Source: DATGLE01 sp035294325 (GTDB taxonomy: Bacteria > Chloroflexota > Ktedonobacteria > Ktedonobacterales > Ktedonobacteraceae). Taken from it: a stretch of 59,216 nucleotides of DNA. The translations under genes and the position numbers were made by a program. Shown here in pieces: positions 1 through 11,039 of the stretch. The notes beneath the pieces are model-generated. The model made no database searches. It was given only the letters and a program-made list of their open reading frames with translations, and was not told the origin of the DNA. Numbering within the stretch: the stretch's first letter is position 1; every line of letters begins with the position of its first letter. Location of the stretch: positions 1 through 59,216 of the forward strand of contig DATGLE010000196.1 in assembly GCA_035294325.1 (NCBI GenBank), given 5' to 3'.

Positions 1-24
1 GGGGAAAAGATAAGGAGGATTCGT

Positions 25-1023
25 ATGCGTGCACTGGTACAGCGGGAAACCGGCCTTGCGCTTGATCGCAACTATTCCATGCCCACTCCCTTTGATGGTG
101 AGGCGCTCATTCGCGTGCTCCAGGCCGGTATCTGCAACACCGACCTGGAGATTGTGCGCGGCTATATGAATTTTCAGGGTGTGCCGGGGCATGAATTCGT
201 TGGCATCGTTGAAGAGATCTATGGGCAGGCTGCTCAGGATCTGGCCGGCGACCTTATCGGGCAGCGCGTCGTGGGCGAGATCAACGCCGCCTGCCACCGC
301 CCCGATTGCTTCTACTGCCAGCATAACATGCCAACCCATTGCCCCCGGCGCACAACGCTCGGAATCGTCAACCGCGACGGTGCCTTTGCCGAATACGCAA
401 TGCTGCCTGTCGAGAACCTGCATCCCGTGCCTGAAAACGTGAGCGACGAGGAGGCGGTCTTCGTAGAGCCGCTGGCGGCCAATTTTGAGATCCTGGAGCA
501 GGCGCATCTCAGGCCGACGGACAAAGTGCTCATTCTGGGCGATGGCAAGATGGGCCAGCTTGCGGCGCAGGTGCTTACGCTGAGCGGCTGCGAAGTAGCG
601 ATGGTTGGCAAGCACAAAGAGAAGCTGACGCTGGTCGAAAAACGCGGCGTGCGCACCTACGTACTCGACGACATGCAACATTTCGCGCTGGAGGATGGGC
701 GGCGCGTCGATCTCGTTGTAGAATGCACCGGTTCGGAGCAGGGATTGGAGATGGCGCTGCGTCTGGTCAGGCCGAGAGGCACGTTGATCTTGAAAAGCAC
801 GGTAGCGGCCCGCAGCCAGCTTCACCTGGCTCCAATTGTGATCGATGAGATCCGCGTACAGGGTTCGCGCTGCGGCCCCTTCGCCCCTGCGATACGCGCT
901 CTGAGCCATAAACTGGTCGATGTGCAGCCGCTTATCAGCGCGCGCTATCCGCTGGATGAGGCACTGACGGCATTTGAGCATGCCGGGCAGCGAGGTGTGC
1001 TGAAGGTGCTGGTAAAGGTTTAG
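25..1023 (+). CDS. Zinc-dependent medium-chain dehydrogenase
   Basis: A 332-residue medium-chain dehydrogenase/reductase, probably a cytosolic NAD(P)-dependent alcohol or polyol oxidoreductase; the substrate cannot be told. Catalytic zinc ligands are visible as Cys37 (GICNTD) and His56-Glu57 (PGHEFVG). A structural-zinc lobe has Cys90, Cys95, Cys98 and Cys106. The Rossmann glycine motif is LGDGKMGQLAAQ near residue 170. The start is fixed by an AAGGAGG ribosome site about 6 bases upstream. The protein is slightly shorter than classical alcohol dehydrogenases (about 345-375). It stands alone, with no operon partner in the window downstream. The family assignment is firm and the substrate unknown. 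Confidence 0.9.
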   Translation: MRALVQRETGLALDRNYSMPTPFDGEALIRVLQAGICNTDLEIVRGYMNFQGVPGHEFVGIVEEIYGQAAQDLAGDLIGQRVVGEINAACHRPDCFYCQHNMPTHCPRRTTLGIVNRDGAFAEYAMLPVENLHPVPENVSDEEAVFVEPLAANFEILEQAHLRPTDKVLILGDGKMGQLAAQVLTLSGCEVAMVGKHKEKLTLVEKRGVRTYVLDDMQHFALEDGRRVDLVVECTGSEQGLEMALRLVRPRGTLILKSTVAARSQLHLAPIVIDEIRVQGSRCGPFAPAIRALSHKLVDVQPLISARYPLDEALTAFEHAGQRGVLKVLVKV

Positions 1024-1065
1024 CCCTGATATCGCTGGCTACGCGAACTTAAACATCAAGTCCGG

Positions 1066-1100
1066 GCATGTCATCCTTCGCTGCGCTCAGGATGGTATGC
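1066..1100. repeat. Imperfect hairpin after the dehydrogenase
   Basis: GCATG-TCATCC and GGATGG-TATGC flank the GC-rich loop TTCGCTGCGCTCA. There is no T-run after it, so it may be a small repeat rather than a classical terminator. Confidence 0.4.
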
Positions 1101-1177
1101 CTGATGATGGATGTTAAAAACCCTAGCTGGCAGCGGGGGCATCCTCACAGGCCAGCCATGTACTGATTCTGCCGGGG

Positions 1178-1935
1178 CTATGCAGCCGACGAGTTCAAAA
1201 GCCAGCGCGCCGTCTCCTCATTTGGCACTGTAGCGAGTTGCTTAATAAGGATTTGGGGCAACTTGCTATCACCGATAGTTGCGATTTGCTCCCGCGCCTG
1301 TTCAGTAAGCGCCGGAAAACGAACCTGGACCATTGCTACGGCGGCGTCCCGTACAGACTGTAACGCCTGCTCAGCCTCTTGCCTGGCCTGCTCAGCCTCT
1401 TGCCTGGCCTGCTCTACTTCCTGCTGGGCCTCGGCTCTGGCTTCCTGCCGGGCAAGAAGTTTGGCCTGCTTGACCTCCGCGCGTATCTTCTTTACCTTCG
1501 GATGCTCTTCCCACAGAGGATCATACATGCTCAGCCTCCTTTGAACTTCCTCTTTCTCCTGTGCAGGAACGGCATCTGCCCGCTCCAGCAGGAGTTCCAT
1601 CCATACCAACTGTTGTGATAGCGTAACCTCATCCTCGCGATAAAGCTCAGCCAGTTCGTCTATTGCCCTGTCAATCAACTCGCGGTGGACCCCCGCGCAT
1701 TGCTGGCAATAGCGGATACATAGCTACACGATGTTCCTGCCCGATACATGATTTTGTACACTCGATCTACACGCATCGTGGGTTTGATACGTTCGACATC
1801 AATTGTCTCTTTATACACTGCTTTGGGGAGGATCAGCGGTAGAATCACCTCAGGCTGTTGCTGTACCCACTCTTTCAAAGTTGAATCATATGCCTGTGGT
1901 CGTTTCCGTAGGCGATAGCTTTTTGGTTTTGCCAT
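1178..1935 (-). pseudogene. Decayed Rpn-family PD-(D/E)XK nuclease-like gene
   Basis: Two minus-strand pieces belong to one gene. The upstream piece (1675-1935, starting MAKPKSYRLRKRPQAYDS) has the N-terminus typical of Rpn-type recombination-promoting nuclease/putative transposase proteins, then runs out of the family sequence after DRVYKIMYRAGT. The downstream piece (1178-1678) resumes in another frame with AIDELAELYREDEVTLSQQ and the usual charged C-terminus, including Ala/Glu/Gln heptad-like repeats (QARQEAEQARQEAEQ) that should form a coiled coil. The catalytic middle of the protein is missing, so an internal deletion with frame change is inferred. A functional product is unlikely. Intact relatives are abundant in Ktedonobacteria and cyanobacteria. 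Confidence 0.75.
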
Positions 1936-2063
1936 CCCTTGTACGCGCCCTTCCCTCAAGATTTTCTGCCAGTATAGCGGAGGCGTATTGACTCAACAAT
2001 TCTCAATTATGTGTATTTCGATGCTCAAATATACGGATTTAAAAACGGCAGCGCTTAACTACG

Positions 2064-2092
2064 CAAAAAAGGCACCCTCGCATGAGGGTGCC
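2064..2092 (-). terminator. Rho-independent terminator of ppdK
   Basis: On the minus strand a GGCACCCTC/GAGGGTGCC stem with a short ATGC-type loop is followed by six T residues. It lies 40 bases after the ppdK stop codon. Confidence 0.85.
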
Positions 2093-2132
2093 CAACCAGC
2101 TATAGATGAGCTTACTTTGGTAGCAGGGAGCT

Positions 2133-4916
<2,784 letters not shown>

Positions 4917-4964
4917 GAAAAATATCCTCCAGGTACTAACTCTCTTTTTCTTTCCATATAGCTG

Positions 4965-5531
4965 CTACGCACGTAATAGAATATCTTTTGCCCAGCGAAC
5001 CACCTTACGGGCGCTCTGCATATAGCTCCTGGCCTGTTCCGCGCTAATAATCTCATCAGCTTCTTCCGGTGGGGTGTTGGCGTAGAAGGCTTCGGGGTGG
5101 AATGGCGTCAGGACGGCCATCTCGTCCTGAATTTCCGCGGGGGCGCCAACGCGCTCCCCCAGTCGGCGCAGATCGTGGTCGTAGGGCGAGCGGCGCCCGA
5201 AACGGAAGAGGCTGATGGCCTGCGCCGCCTTTTCCGCCGCCTGGTTGCAGTAATCCGCGCAGGCAAAGTGGCGTCCGAGACTTGCTTCCAGCCCGGCGGT
5301 AGCCATGTCCTGCGCGGCCTCCGCGAAAAGCCCCAATGCCCCTTGAACGTCGCTGTCCTGGAAGATCTGCGTGTCCTCGTCGTCATCTTCGCCAGGCAAT
5401 GTCGCTGCATGCGTATCTTCCACTGATGGCTGATGAAGTGTCACACCCTGTAAGAGTAGCCGCTCTAGCTCGTCTTTGTCGCTCCCGCCCTTGCCGGGCG
5501 CTCCATTGGGGCTGTCATGCATCTGTGACAT
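4965..5531 (-). CDS. HEPN domain protein
   Basis: A 188-residue protein with an acidic, probably disordered first third (EDDDEDTQ) and a C-terminal HEPN-type helical domain. The diagnostic elements are CADYCNQAAEKAAQAISL, then YDHDLRRLGERVG, and a final long helix ending VVRWAKDILL. HEPN proteins act as RNases, toxins or nucleotide-binding partners. I do not see the R-x(4-6)-H catalytic motif and there is no adjacent MNT nucleotidyltransferase, so a toxin role is not supported. The ATG at 5531 is preferred over an upstream in-frame TTG because GAGGATTG lies about 10 bases upstream of it. The gene may be cotranscribed with ppdK. Confidence 0.75.
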   Translation of the reverse strand: MSQMHDSPNGAPGKGGSDKDELERLLLQGVTLHQPSVEDTHAATLPGEDDDEDTQIFQDSDVQGALGLFAEAAQDMATAGLEASLGRHFACADYCNQAAEKAAQAISLFRFGRRSPYDHDLRRLGERVGAPAEIQDEMAVLTPFHPEAFYANTPPEEADEIISAEQARSYMQSARKVVRWAKDILLRA

Positions 5532-5784
5532 ACTGAGTTTCAATCCTCAACAGTTTTTTGTGAACTGCTGCTATACCTGCACTTTCGTGAGCAGGCTCGC
5601 CAGGATACGCCAGACTGGTTTGTTTGGCAATATCTTGCTTATTGCCGAACAGGTGTTGTGAGTATCCATTAGAAATGGGCAAACCATGCATGTTCTATTA
5701 CATAGCATAACACTACTGAACTGTCCTGCACATACTAATCCTAAGAGGCACGCTGTGTCAATGCTTTCAGAGAGTGTCTGAGGC

Positions 5785-5915
5785 TCCGCATCTCGCCTGC
5801 CTGCTCCGGGCGCGCCTTCGCGCGGCTTCACCGCGCAAGAAATATACTATGGTGTGGGACGGGCGCGAAGCGTCCGTCCCACACCATAGTATATAAGGCG
5901 GGCGGGCAAGGCGCG
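5785..5915. repeat. Three-hairpin palindromic element, copy a
   Basis: The core palindrome is 5842-5894: two 25-base arms with one G-U pair and a GAA loop, the arm beginning ATATACTATGGTGTGGGAC. It is flanked by a small GC hairpin on the left (GCGCGGCTTCACCGCGC) and a GC-rich shoulder on the right. It fills most of the 5532-6053 gap, where nothing else was recognised. It belongs to the dispersed family described in the findings. Confidence 0.85.
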
Positions 5916-6053
5916 AGGACACGAAGATATCGGAATACTTGACATAATATGAATGGACGAGGAGGGACTGCCAGATGCTCAGCATTGTCTCCCACCCCGT
6001 TTAAACTCAAGGGGCAATCGCTCCCCCGCTGTCTCTTTGGCCTGATACTGTGG

Positions 6054-7928
6054 CTACGCGCCCGCATTATGCAGCGCCAGGGCCGCAAGATTGATCGCCA
6101 GCATATAAGCGTTGTAGCTGCCAAGCCCTGTTGCCAGATCATAGCCGGGCGTGGCAGGATACTTCCCCTGATTTGCGCCGGAGAAATCGTTGTTGCCAGT
6201 TGTCACGTCATGGAAACAGCCCGGGTAAGCACTCGCATCTCTGGCAACCTGGTAGAGCAGCGGAGCCATAAAGCCGAGAGCAGGCCCCCCCTGCCGCTGC
6301 GACAGCTCGCTGGCTAAGGTTGCGAAGGCTGCCCACAGTGGGGCGGCAGCCGAGGTGCCACCAATAACCTTCCAGGGTTGACCGCCGGCACAACCCGCCT
6401 GCATCGCCGCGCAGTATACAAGATAGCCTCTGTTGGGATCGGCATTCAGGGATACGTCGGGCGTTTCACGGCAAATCGTACCCGCCGGTGCATGGCATGG
6501 TATTCCAGAACTGTAGGCATTCTTGACTCCCGGCGCATTCTGCCAGGGAGCTGCGGGCCAGTAGCGACTGATGCCGCCGGTGGAGGCGCCGCCTCCGCCC
6601 GTCGGCGCATTCTGCGCCGTATTCCAGACGCTTTCGCTGCCATATGATGCCGTTCCTACGAGCGCCAGCGAGGTGCCACCCACGCCGATCACATAGGGCT
6701 GCGAGGCCGGATCGCTGATGTCAAGTGCTGTATTTTGCGCGCTATTATCGAAGTAGCAGCCGGAGCTGCCGCTATCGCCCGATGCCGCGAAGATACTCTG
6801 GCCTTGCAGTACCGCTTCCTGGAACAGAGTATTCTCCTGTTGCAGCATCGAAGGATCCGCAAGTGGCTCACACAGGCCCCAACTGGTGCTGATAACCGGC
6901 ACATCATCCTGAACGATCTGCGCCCATTCCGCGAGCACGTCGGCGTTATCGTTGGCAGCTTCGTAGATCTTCAATGCGCTCAGCCCCGGCGCTGCACTCA
7001 GGACCAGTTCGGCATCCATCTCAACCTCGATTGCTCCGCTGTCAAGCGCAGCCGCATGCGATCCGGCGGAGACGGCCTGAATGGTGGTATGGCCGCCACC
7101 GAAACAGGCGCTATAGGCCGCAAGATCGCCAGGCGAGAAAGCGCCCAGTTCGAAAAGTCCTACAGTCTGCCCTTCGCCATGATCCCCCGAACTGTACAAC
7201 TGTTGCAGGTTGTAGGCTCCGGCGATCTGATCGGGTGTGTAATAGCCGGGACCATGTGCCGGGCATGCACTCGCCCGGCGCTTCGTCGCGGGCAGCGGTC
7301 CGAGAGAGAGCAGCGCCGCATGCTGCCAGCGAGCGGCATCATTCAGGCCGCTGATCGTCTGAACCGCGCCCGCTAGCTGTGCCGGTAACAGAGGAGCCTG
7401 AGCGTTGGCATAGAAAGTTCGCCCATCGGGGGCCTGATAGTTATTGATGCTCACCTGAAATGTGCGCTCAACCTGCGCCACGCTGCCGGTAAAAGCTATC
7501 AACAGGCGATGGCTGTAGGTGTGGGTGATCGTAAAGCCGGCGACCTGCAAGAATTGCAGCAGCGCGCTATAATCAGCCTGGTCCGGGCCGAATATCTGCC
7601 CATACTGCGCGGAGGAGAGAAAGCGATGATAGCTACTCGATTCCGGGCGCGAGAGATTCCGCAAATAGCTATTCAAGACTGGCTGATTGCGGGGGCGCAG
7701 GCCGATAGCGAGCGAGATGCGCTGCTGTGGATCGGCGGGACCTCGCAAACCGCTATGCTCAATAAGCGGCGTCAGCGTATCGGGAAGCGCAATCGATCCC
7801 GCCGCCTGGGCGGGAATAAGCGCCAGTTGCAGCGCGGATACGCCAATACCAAACATGAGCGCCAGCAGTGGAGTGACAAGAGCCAGCAAACGGCTGTACC
7901 GGCGATAGAGGTGCAATGGTGATATCAA
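6054..7928 (-). CDS. S53 family peptidase (sedolisin/kumamolisin type)
   Basis: A 624-residue exported serine-carboxyl protease. Residues 1-43 form a signal peptide with a basic start, a long hydrophobic core and an AQA-type cleavage site. Residues about 45-200 are the pro-kumamolisin activation domain, and the catalytic domain follows. The catalytic acid pair is Glu301/Asp305 in AIEVEMDAEL, the oxyanion Asp385 is in ASGDSGSSG, and the nucleophile Ser526 is in GGTSAAAP. The C-terminal calcium loop is recognisable near FHDVTTGNN. Such enzymes cleave extracellular protein at acidic pH. Translation starts with TTG at 7928, chosen because GGGAGG lies 6 bases upstream and no ATG fits. The gene appears monocistronic. 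Confidence 0.95.
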   Translation of the reverse strand: MISPLHLYRRYSRLLALVTPLLALMFGIGVSALQLALIPAQAAGSIALPDTLTPLIEHSGLRGPADPQQRISLAIGLRPRNQPVLNSYLRNLSRPESSSYHRFLSSAQYGQIFGPDQADYSALLQFLQVAGFTITHTYSHRLLIAFTGSVAQVERTFQVSINNYQAPDGRTFYANAQAPLLPAQLAGAVQTISGLNDAARWQHAALLSLGPLPATKRRASACPAHGPGYYTPDQIAGAYNLQQLYSSGDHGEGQTVGLFELGAFSPGDLAAYSACFGGGHTTIQAVSAGSHAAALDSGAIEVEMDAELVLSAAPGLSALKIYEAANDNADVLAEWAQIVQDDVPVISTSWGLCEPLADPSMLQQENTLFQEAVLQGQSIFAASGDSGSSGCYFDNSAQNTALDISDPASQPYVIGVGGTSLALVGTASYGSESVWNTAQNAPTGGGGASTGGISRYWPAAPWQNAPGVKNAYSSGIPCHAPAGTICRETPDVSLNADPNRGYLVYCAAMQAGCAGGQPWKVIGGTSAAAPLWAAFATLASELSQRQGGPALGFMAPLLYQVARDASAYPGCFHDVTTGNNDFSGANQGKYPATPGYDLATGLGSYNAYMLAINLAALALHNAGA

Positions 7929-8037
7929 TTTTGACCTCCCTTACAACGTGACCTCATCTCTGTTCCCTTCCATTCTAAGCTTTACTCCAGAAGAAATATA
8001 TGGGATAAAGGTACTAGCCGATGAAGCTTTCCTATCG

Positions 8038-8685
8038 CTCGCGCCTGCGGCGCTCGCCGAGGGGAGGGGGTATGGAGAAGAAGGCGCTGCGCGCCTTCTT
8101 CTCCATACCCCCTCCCGCGCGCCGCTCCTCCCCGCACGGGATTGATGTTGTCGCGCAGAAGATCCCCTTCACGCCTTCTTCTCCATACCCCCTCTCGCGC
8201 ACCGCTCCTCCCCGCACGGGATCGATGTTGTCGCGCAGAAGATCCCCTTCACGCCTTCTTCTCCATACCCCCTCTCGCGCGCCGCTCCTCCCCGCACGGG
8301 ATTGATGCTGTCGCGCAGAAGATCCCCTTCGCGCCTTCTTCTCCATACCTCCTCCCACGCGCCGCTCCTCCCCGCACGGGATTGATGCTGTCGCGCAGAA
8401 GATGTCCCGCGCCTTCTTCTACACCACATCCTCCCGCGCCGCTCCTCCCCGCACGGGATTGATGTTGTCGCGCAGAAGATGTCCCGCGCCTTCTTCACAC
8501 GCCGCCTCCCCCCGCACGGGATTGATGTCGTTGCGCAGAAGATCCCCTTCGCGCCTTCTTCTCCATATCCCCTCTCGCGCGCCGCTCCTCCCCGCAAGAT
8601 AGGAGTCATGATGTGAGAAATGCGCGAAGCGCATTTCTCACATCATGACTCCTATCTTGCGAGCGCCGCAGGCGCGAGCAAGCAA
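8038..8685. repeat. Composite repeat element with inverted shoulders
   Basis: The outer shoulders CGCGCCTGCGGCGCTCGCC (about 8039-8058) and GCGAGCGCCGCAGGCGCGAG (about 8659-8679) are inverted copies. Between them lie a 26-bp hairpin (8062-8116, loop TGC), a tandem array (8117-8593) and a perfect 32-bp hairpin (8594-8660, loop GAA). It occupies most of the gap between the divergent protease and sigma-factor genes. Reading frames inside it on both strands are repeat artefacts. Confidence 0.85.
8117..8593. repeat. Tandem array of about 80-bp units
   Basis: The landmark CCCGCACGGG recurs at 8131, 8211, 8291, 8371, 8448 and 8511, so the period is 80, 80, 80, 77 and 63. A degenerate last copy ends near 8596. 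Each unit carries ATTGATGTTGTCGCGCAGAA and, in most copies, GCCTTCTTCTCCATACC, which is one arm of the hairpin at 8062-8116. Units are near-identical throughout, so this is not a CRISPR. Confidence 0.9.
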
Positions 8686-8907
8686 TAGTACTGGCAACCA
8701 AACACCCTCCTAAAACCATAGTACCAGAAGATGTAAATGTATGAGCTATCGAGCGTGGTAGAGAATGAAAACAAAAGAGACCAGAGCACCTGTGTGGAGG
8801 CATCGGCTGACATGTTCTATTCGGTAGCTTTTCCTGGTATACTACAGGCGCAGCCTGTAAAGTCAGCGCTTATCAATGCTTACTTCAAAGAGAAAGTAGC
8901 TGTCAGC

Positions 8908-9519
8908 ATGCCTTTGGAAAAATCCGCCGAACATCACGGGACTAATGCATTGCCGGATGAAGTTACTTTAAGTAAGATCTATGAACAGTTTCGACGCCCG
9001 ATCCATTCCTACGTGTATCGTCTGCTCGGTAGTCAGGAGGACGCCGACGATGTGACACAGGAGGTCTTTGTGCGCGCCTGCACCTCCTGGGACGACCTGT
9101 ATGAGCGCGAACGGCTCTCGGCATGGCTATATCGCATCGCGACTAATCTCTGCGTCGATCTATTGCGCCGGCGCAAACGCGTTTCCTGGTGGCCGCTGTC
9201 ACCGCGCTATCGCAACGACGAGCGCAGTGACGAAGCGGCCCATGAGGACCTTTCCTATTTTCTTTCCGACAGCGGCGGCATTCCTGATATTGCCGAGCGA
9301 GAATTGATTCGACAGACGCTGGCGAGTATGCCGGAAGAATATGCTATAGCTCTTGTGCTCAGCGCCGCTCAGGGTGTACCCTATCAGGAGATAGCGGAGA
9401 TCACCGGCATCTCAGCGAATGCAGCGGCGACACGTATCTCGCGCGCGAAGAGAATGTTCATGGACCAGTATCAGCGCCTCAGTAAAGATAGCGCAGAAAA
9501 ACAGGAGCGCCGAAGATGA
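8908..9519 (+). CDS. ECF-type RNA polymerase sigma factor
   Basis: A sigma-70 family factor of about 203 residues. Region 2 is seen as YEQFRRPIHSYVYRLLG and EDADDVTQEVFVRA, followed by WLYRIATNLCVDLLRRR. Region 4 is the helix-turn-helix VPYQEIAEITGISANAAATR. The linker between the regions is short, as in ECF factors. The frame is open back to an ATG at 8737, but the extra 57 residues match nothing in the family, so the ATG at 8908 is preferred; its ribosome site is weak and the start is uncertain. The gene overlaps the downstream anti-sigma gene by four bases (ATGA), which predicts a coupled sigma/anti-sigma pair responding to an envelope signal. Confidence 0.92.
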   Translation: MPLEKSAEHHGTNALPDEVTLSKIYEQFRRPIHSYVYRLLGSQEDADDVTQEVFVRACTSWDDLYERERLSAWLYRIATNLCVDLLRRRKRVSWWPLSPRYRNDERSDEAAHEDLSYFLSDSGGIPDIAERELIRQTLASMPEEYAIALVLSAAQGVPYQEIAEITGISANAAATRISRAKRMFMDQYQRLSKDSAEKQERRR

Positions 9520-10535
9520 ACATCACCAATCTTCCTCCCCTGCCGCCAGAGGGAGCCAGGGGTTCTGATGTCTGCGCTATTATGCGTCTGTACCTGGCTG
9601 TCTGGAACGATCTATCTAAGGAAGAGATGCTCCAGGTTTCCAGACATATCGAGACCTGCGCGAGCTGCGCCCGCGAGCATCGCATCTTGAGCAGAGCGAC
9701 GCACCTGGTTGCCAGCCTTGACGCCTCCAGCCCATCGGCGCGCGTCGACCAGGCGGTGATGGCGGCTATCGCGGCGCGCGGCGGTAAAGACACGTCCAGC
9801 AAACAGCGCGCTCCCAGGCCCCTGCACCGGTCGGTACGGCGGCGCCGCGCAACTCCCCTTATGGGTGCGCTCGCCGCAGCGGCTGTTCTCGCCATCGCCC
9901 TGCTTGCCTCCACGCGCTTCGCGCTGCCATATGGGATTAGCATTGTGCCCCCCTGGGCGCCAGGCACGCCGCACCAGGCCATCACGCAGCAGAGCTTTGC
10001 TTTGCCGGCGGATCTGTCCTGGGATTCCTACGTACTTTACCTGCACCAGACCAAAACAACCACAGACGGAGAACAGTACTCTATCACGACCTATCACGAT
10101 ATGACGAGCGGCATGACGAACGCCGAGACGGTGATGGACAATAAGCTGGATGTCGACGTTGTGCGCGATCAACATGACGCGCTCGGCATGGATATGATGC
10201 ACCATGTCGCCCAATGGGGAGCGCAGAAATGGAGTGTCGATGTCTCGATATTCGATCTCGACTCTCTGCGCAACGCGCTCAAGAACAAACAGGCGGTCTA
10301 TGACGGCACAGGCACTTTCCACGGCCAGAAGGTGTACCGCATCCGCTTCAAGAATGGCCTGATCCTGCTGCTCGATATGCACTATATGCCGGTGAACGTA
10401 TTGCAGAACTCCAGCGGCCGGCCGTTGTATGATACCGTCCAGTGGCTATCTCCTTCAAAGGTGCCGGATTCGATGTGGGATATGAATGTGCCGAAAGGGT
10501 TCAAGATGGGAAAGCTTCCGGCAAAGCCACATTAA
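9516..10535 (+). CDS. Anti-sigma factor with zinc-finger N-terminus
   Basis: A 339-residue membrane protein. The cytoplasmic N-terminus holds a ZAS/zf-HC2 motif with His44, Cys48 and Cys51 (HIETCASC) that should bind the sigma factor encoded just upstream. Basic residues 100-112 precede a single membrane segment at about 114-137 (TPLMGALAAAAVLAIALLAS). The remaining 200 residues would be outside the membrane; they resemble lipoprotein-sorting or sensor folds only loosely (KVYRIRFKNGLILLLD). Translational overlap with the sigma gene supports a functional pair. What the outer domain senses is unknown. Confidence 0.85.
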   Translation: MNITNLPPLPPEGARGSDVCAIMRLYLAVWNDLSKEEMLQVSRHIETCASCAREHRILSRATHLVASLDASSPSARVDQAVMAAIAARGGKDTSSKQRAPRPLHRSVRRRRATPLMGALAAAAVLAIALLASTRFALPYGISIVPPWAPGTPHQAITQQSFALPADLSWDSYVLYLHQTKTTTDGEQYSITTYHDMTSGMTNAETVMDNKLDVDVVRDQHDALGMDMMHHVAQWGAQKWSVDVSIFDLDSLRNALKNKQAVYDGTGTFHGQKVYRIRFKNGLILLLDMHYMPVNVLQNSSGRPLYDTVQWLSPSKVPDSMWDMNVPKGFKMGKLPAKPH

Positions 10536-10610
10536 TCCGCCATCTTCTGCCCTTTTAAGACTGTATCTGATTTCTGGCACCAGCATGTGCTCACGCCTGC
10601 GGCGTTCGCC

Positions 10611-10675
10611 GGATGTAGTTTTGTGTTGTAGAAAAATGTGCTTCGCGCATTTTTCTACAACACAAAACTACATCC
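10611..10675. repeat. Palindromic element, copy c
   Basis: 31-base arms starting GGATGTAGTTTTGTGTTGTA with a TTC loop and one G-U pair. GC-rich shoulders lie on each side (GCCTGCGGCG to the left, GGCGGCAGAGCCGC to the right). It sits shortly after the anti-sigma gene and has no T-run. Confidence 0.9.
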
Positions 10676-10884
10676 GTGGGCGGCAGAGCCGCATGAACGC
10701 CCGGCGAGAGGGACAAGAGCGCCAGGCATCAAACACCCGGTAAGAGCAGTTTGACCTCCTCACTCTCAGGGACATACAATAACACTGGAAGAAAATATCT
10801 AGCTTTGTCCTGAGAGGATGTCCGATTCTTAGCATTCTTGCCCTCTCGCGTCAGACGTTCGCGCGACTTCGTCGCGCAAGAAGT

Positions 10885-10943
10885 GGAGGGTGTTTTGTGA
10901 AAGAATGCGCTGCGCGCATTCCATGTTTCACAAAACACCCTCC
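10885..10943. repeat. Palindromic element, copy d
   Basis: Outer arms of 18 bases (GGAGGGTGTTTTGTGAAA), an inner stem GAATGCGC/GCGCATTC and a TGC loop. A four-base CATG insertion separates the two stem parts on the right side only. The left satellite hairpin is GCGCGACTTCGTCGCGC; the right shoulder is GGCGAGCGCCGCAGGCGC. With copy c it accounts for most of the 504-base gap before the thiolase gene. Confidence 0.9.
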
Positions 10944-11039
10944 ATAAAGGCGAGCGCCGCAGGCGCGAGCAAGCATGGAGCTAGAAATCAGCTACTCTCT
11001 GAGAGCCACGATGCTGTGGCAGTATGGAGGAGCACATAT

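Noticed and set aside
8117..8593. Possible CRISPR array
   Set aside because: The units are similar along their whole 80 bases, there are no unique spacers and no cas genes.
8021..8634. Several overlapping open frames on both strands, rich in Arg, Pro and Ser
   Set aside because: They run through the 80-bp tandem repeats and palindromes; their residues simply repeat with the DNA period and no ribosome site or family supports them.
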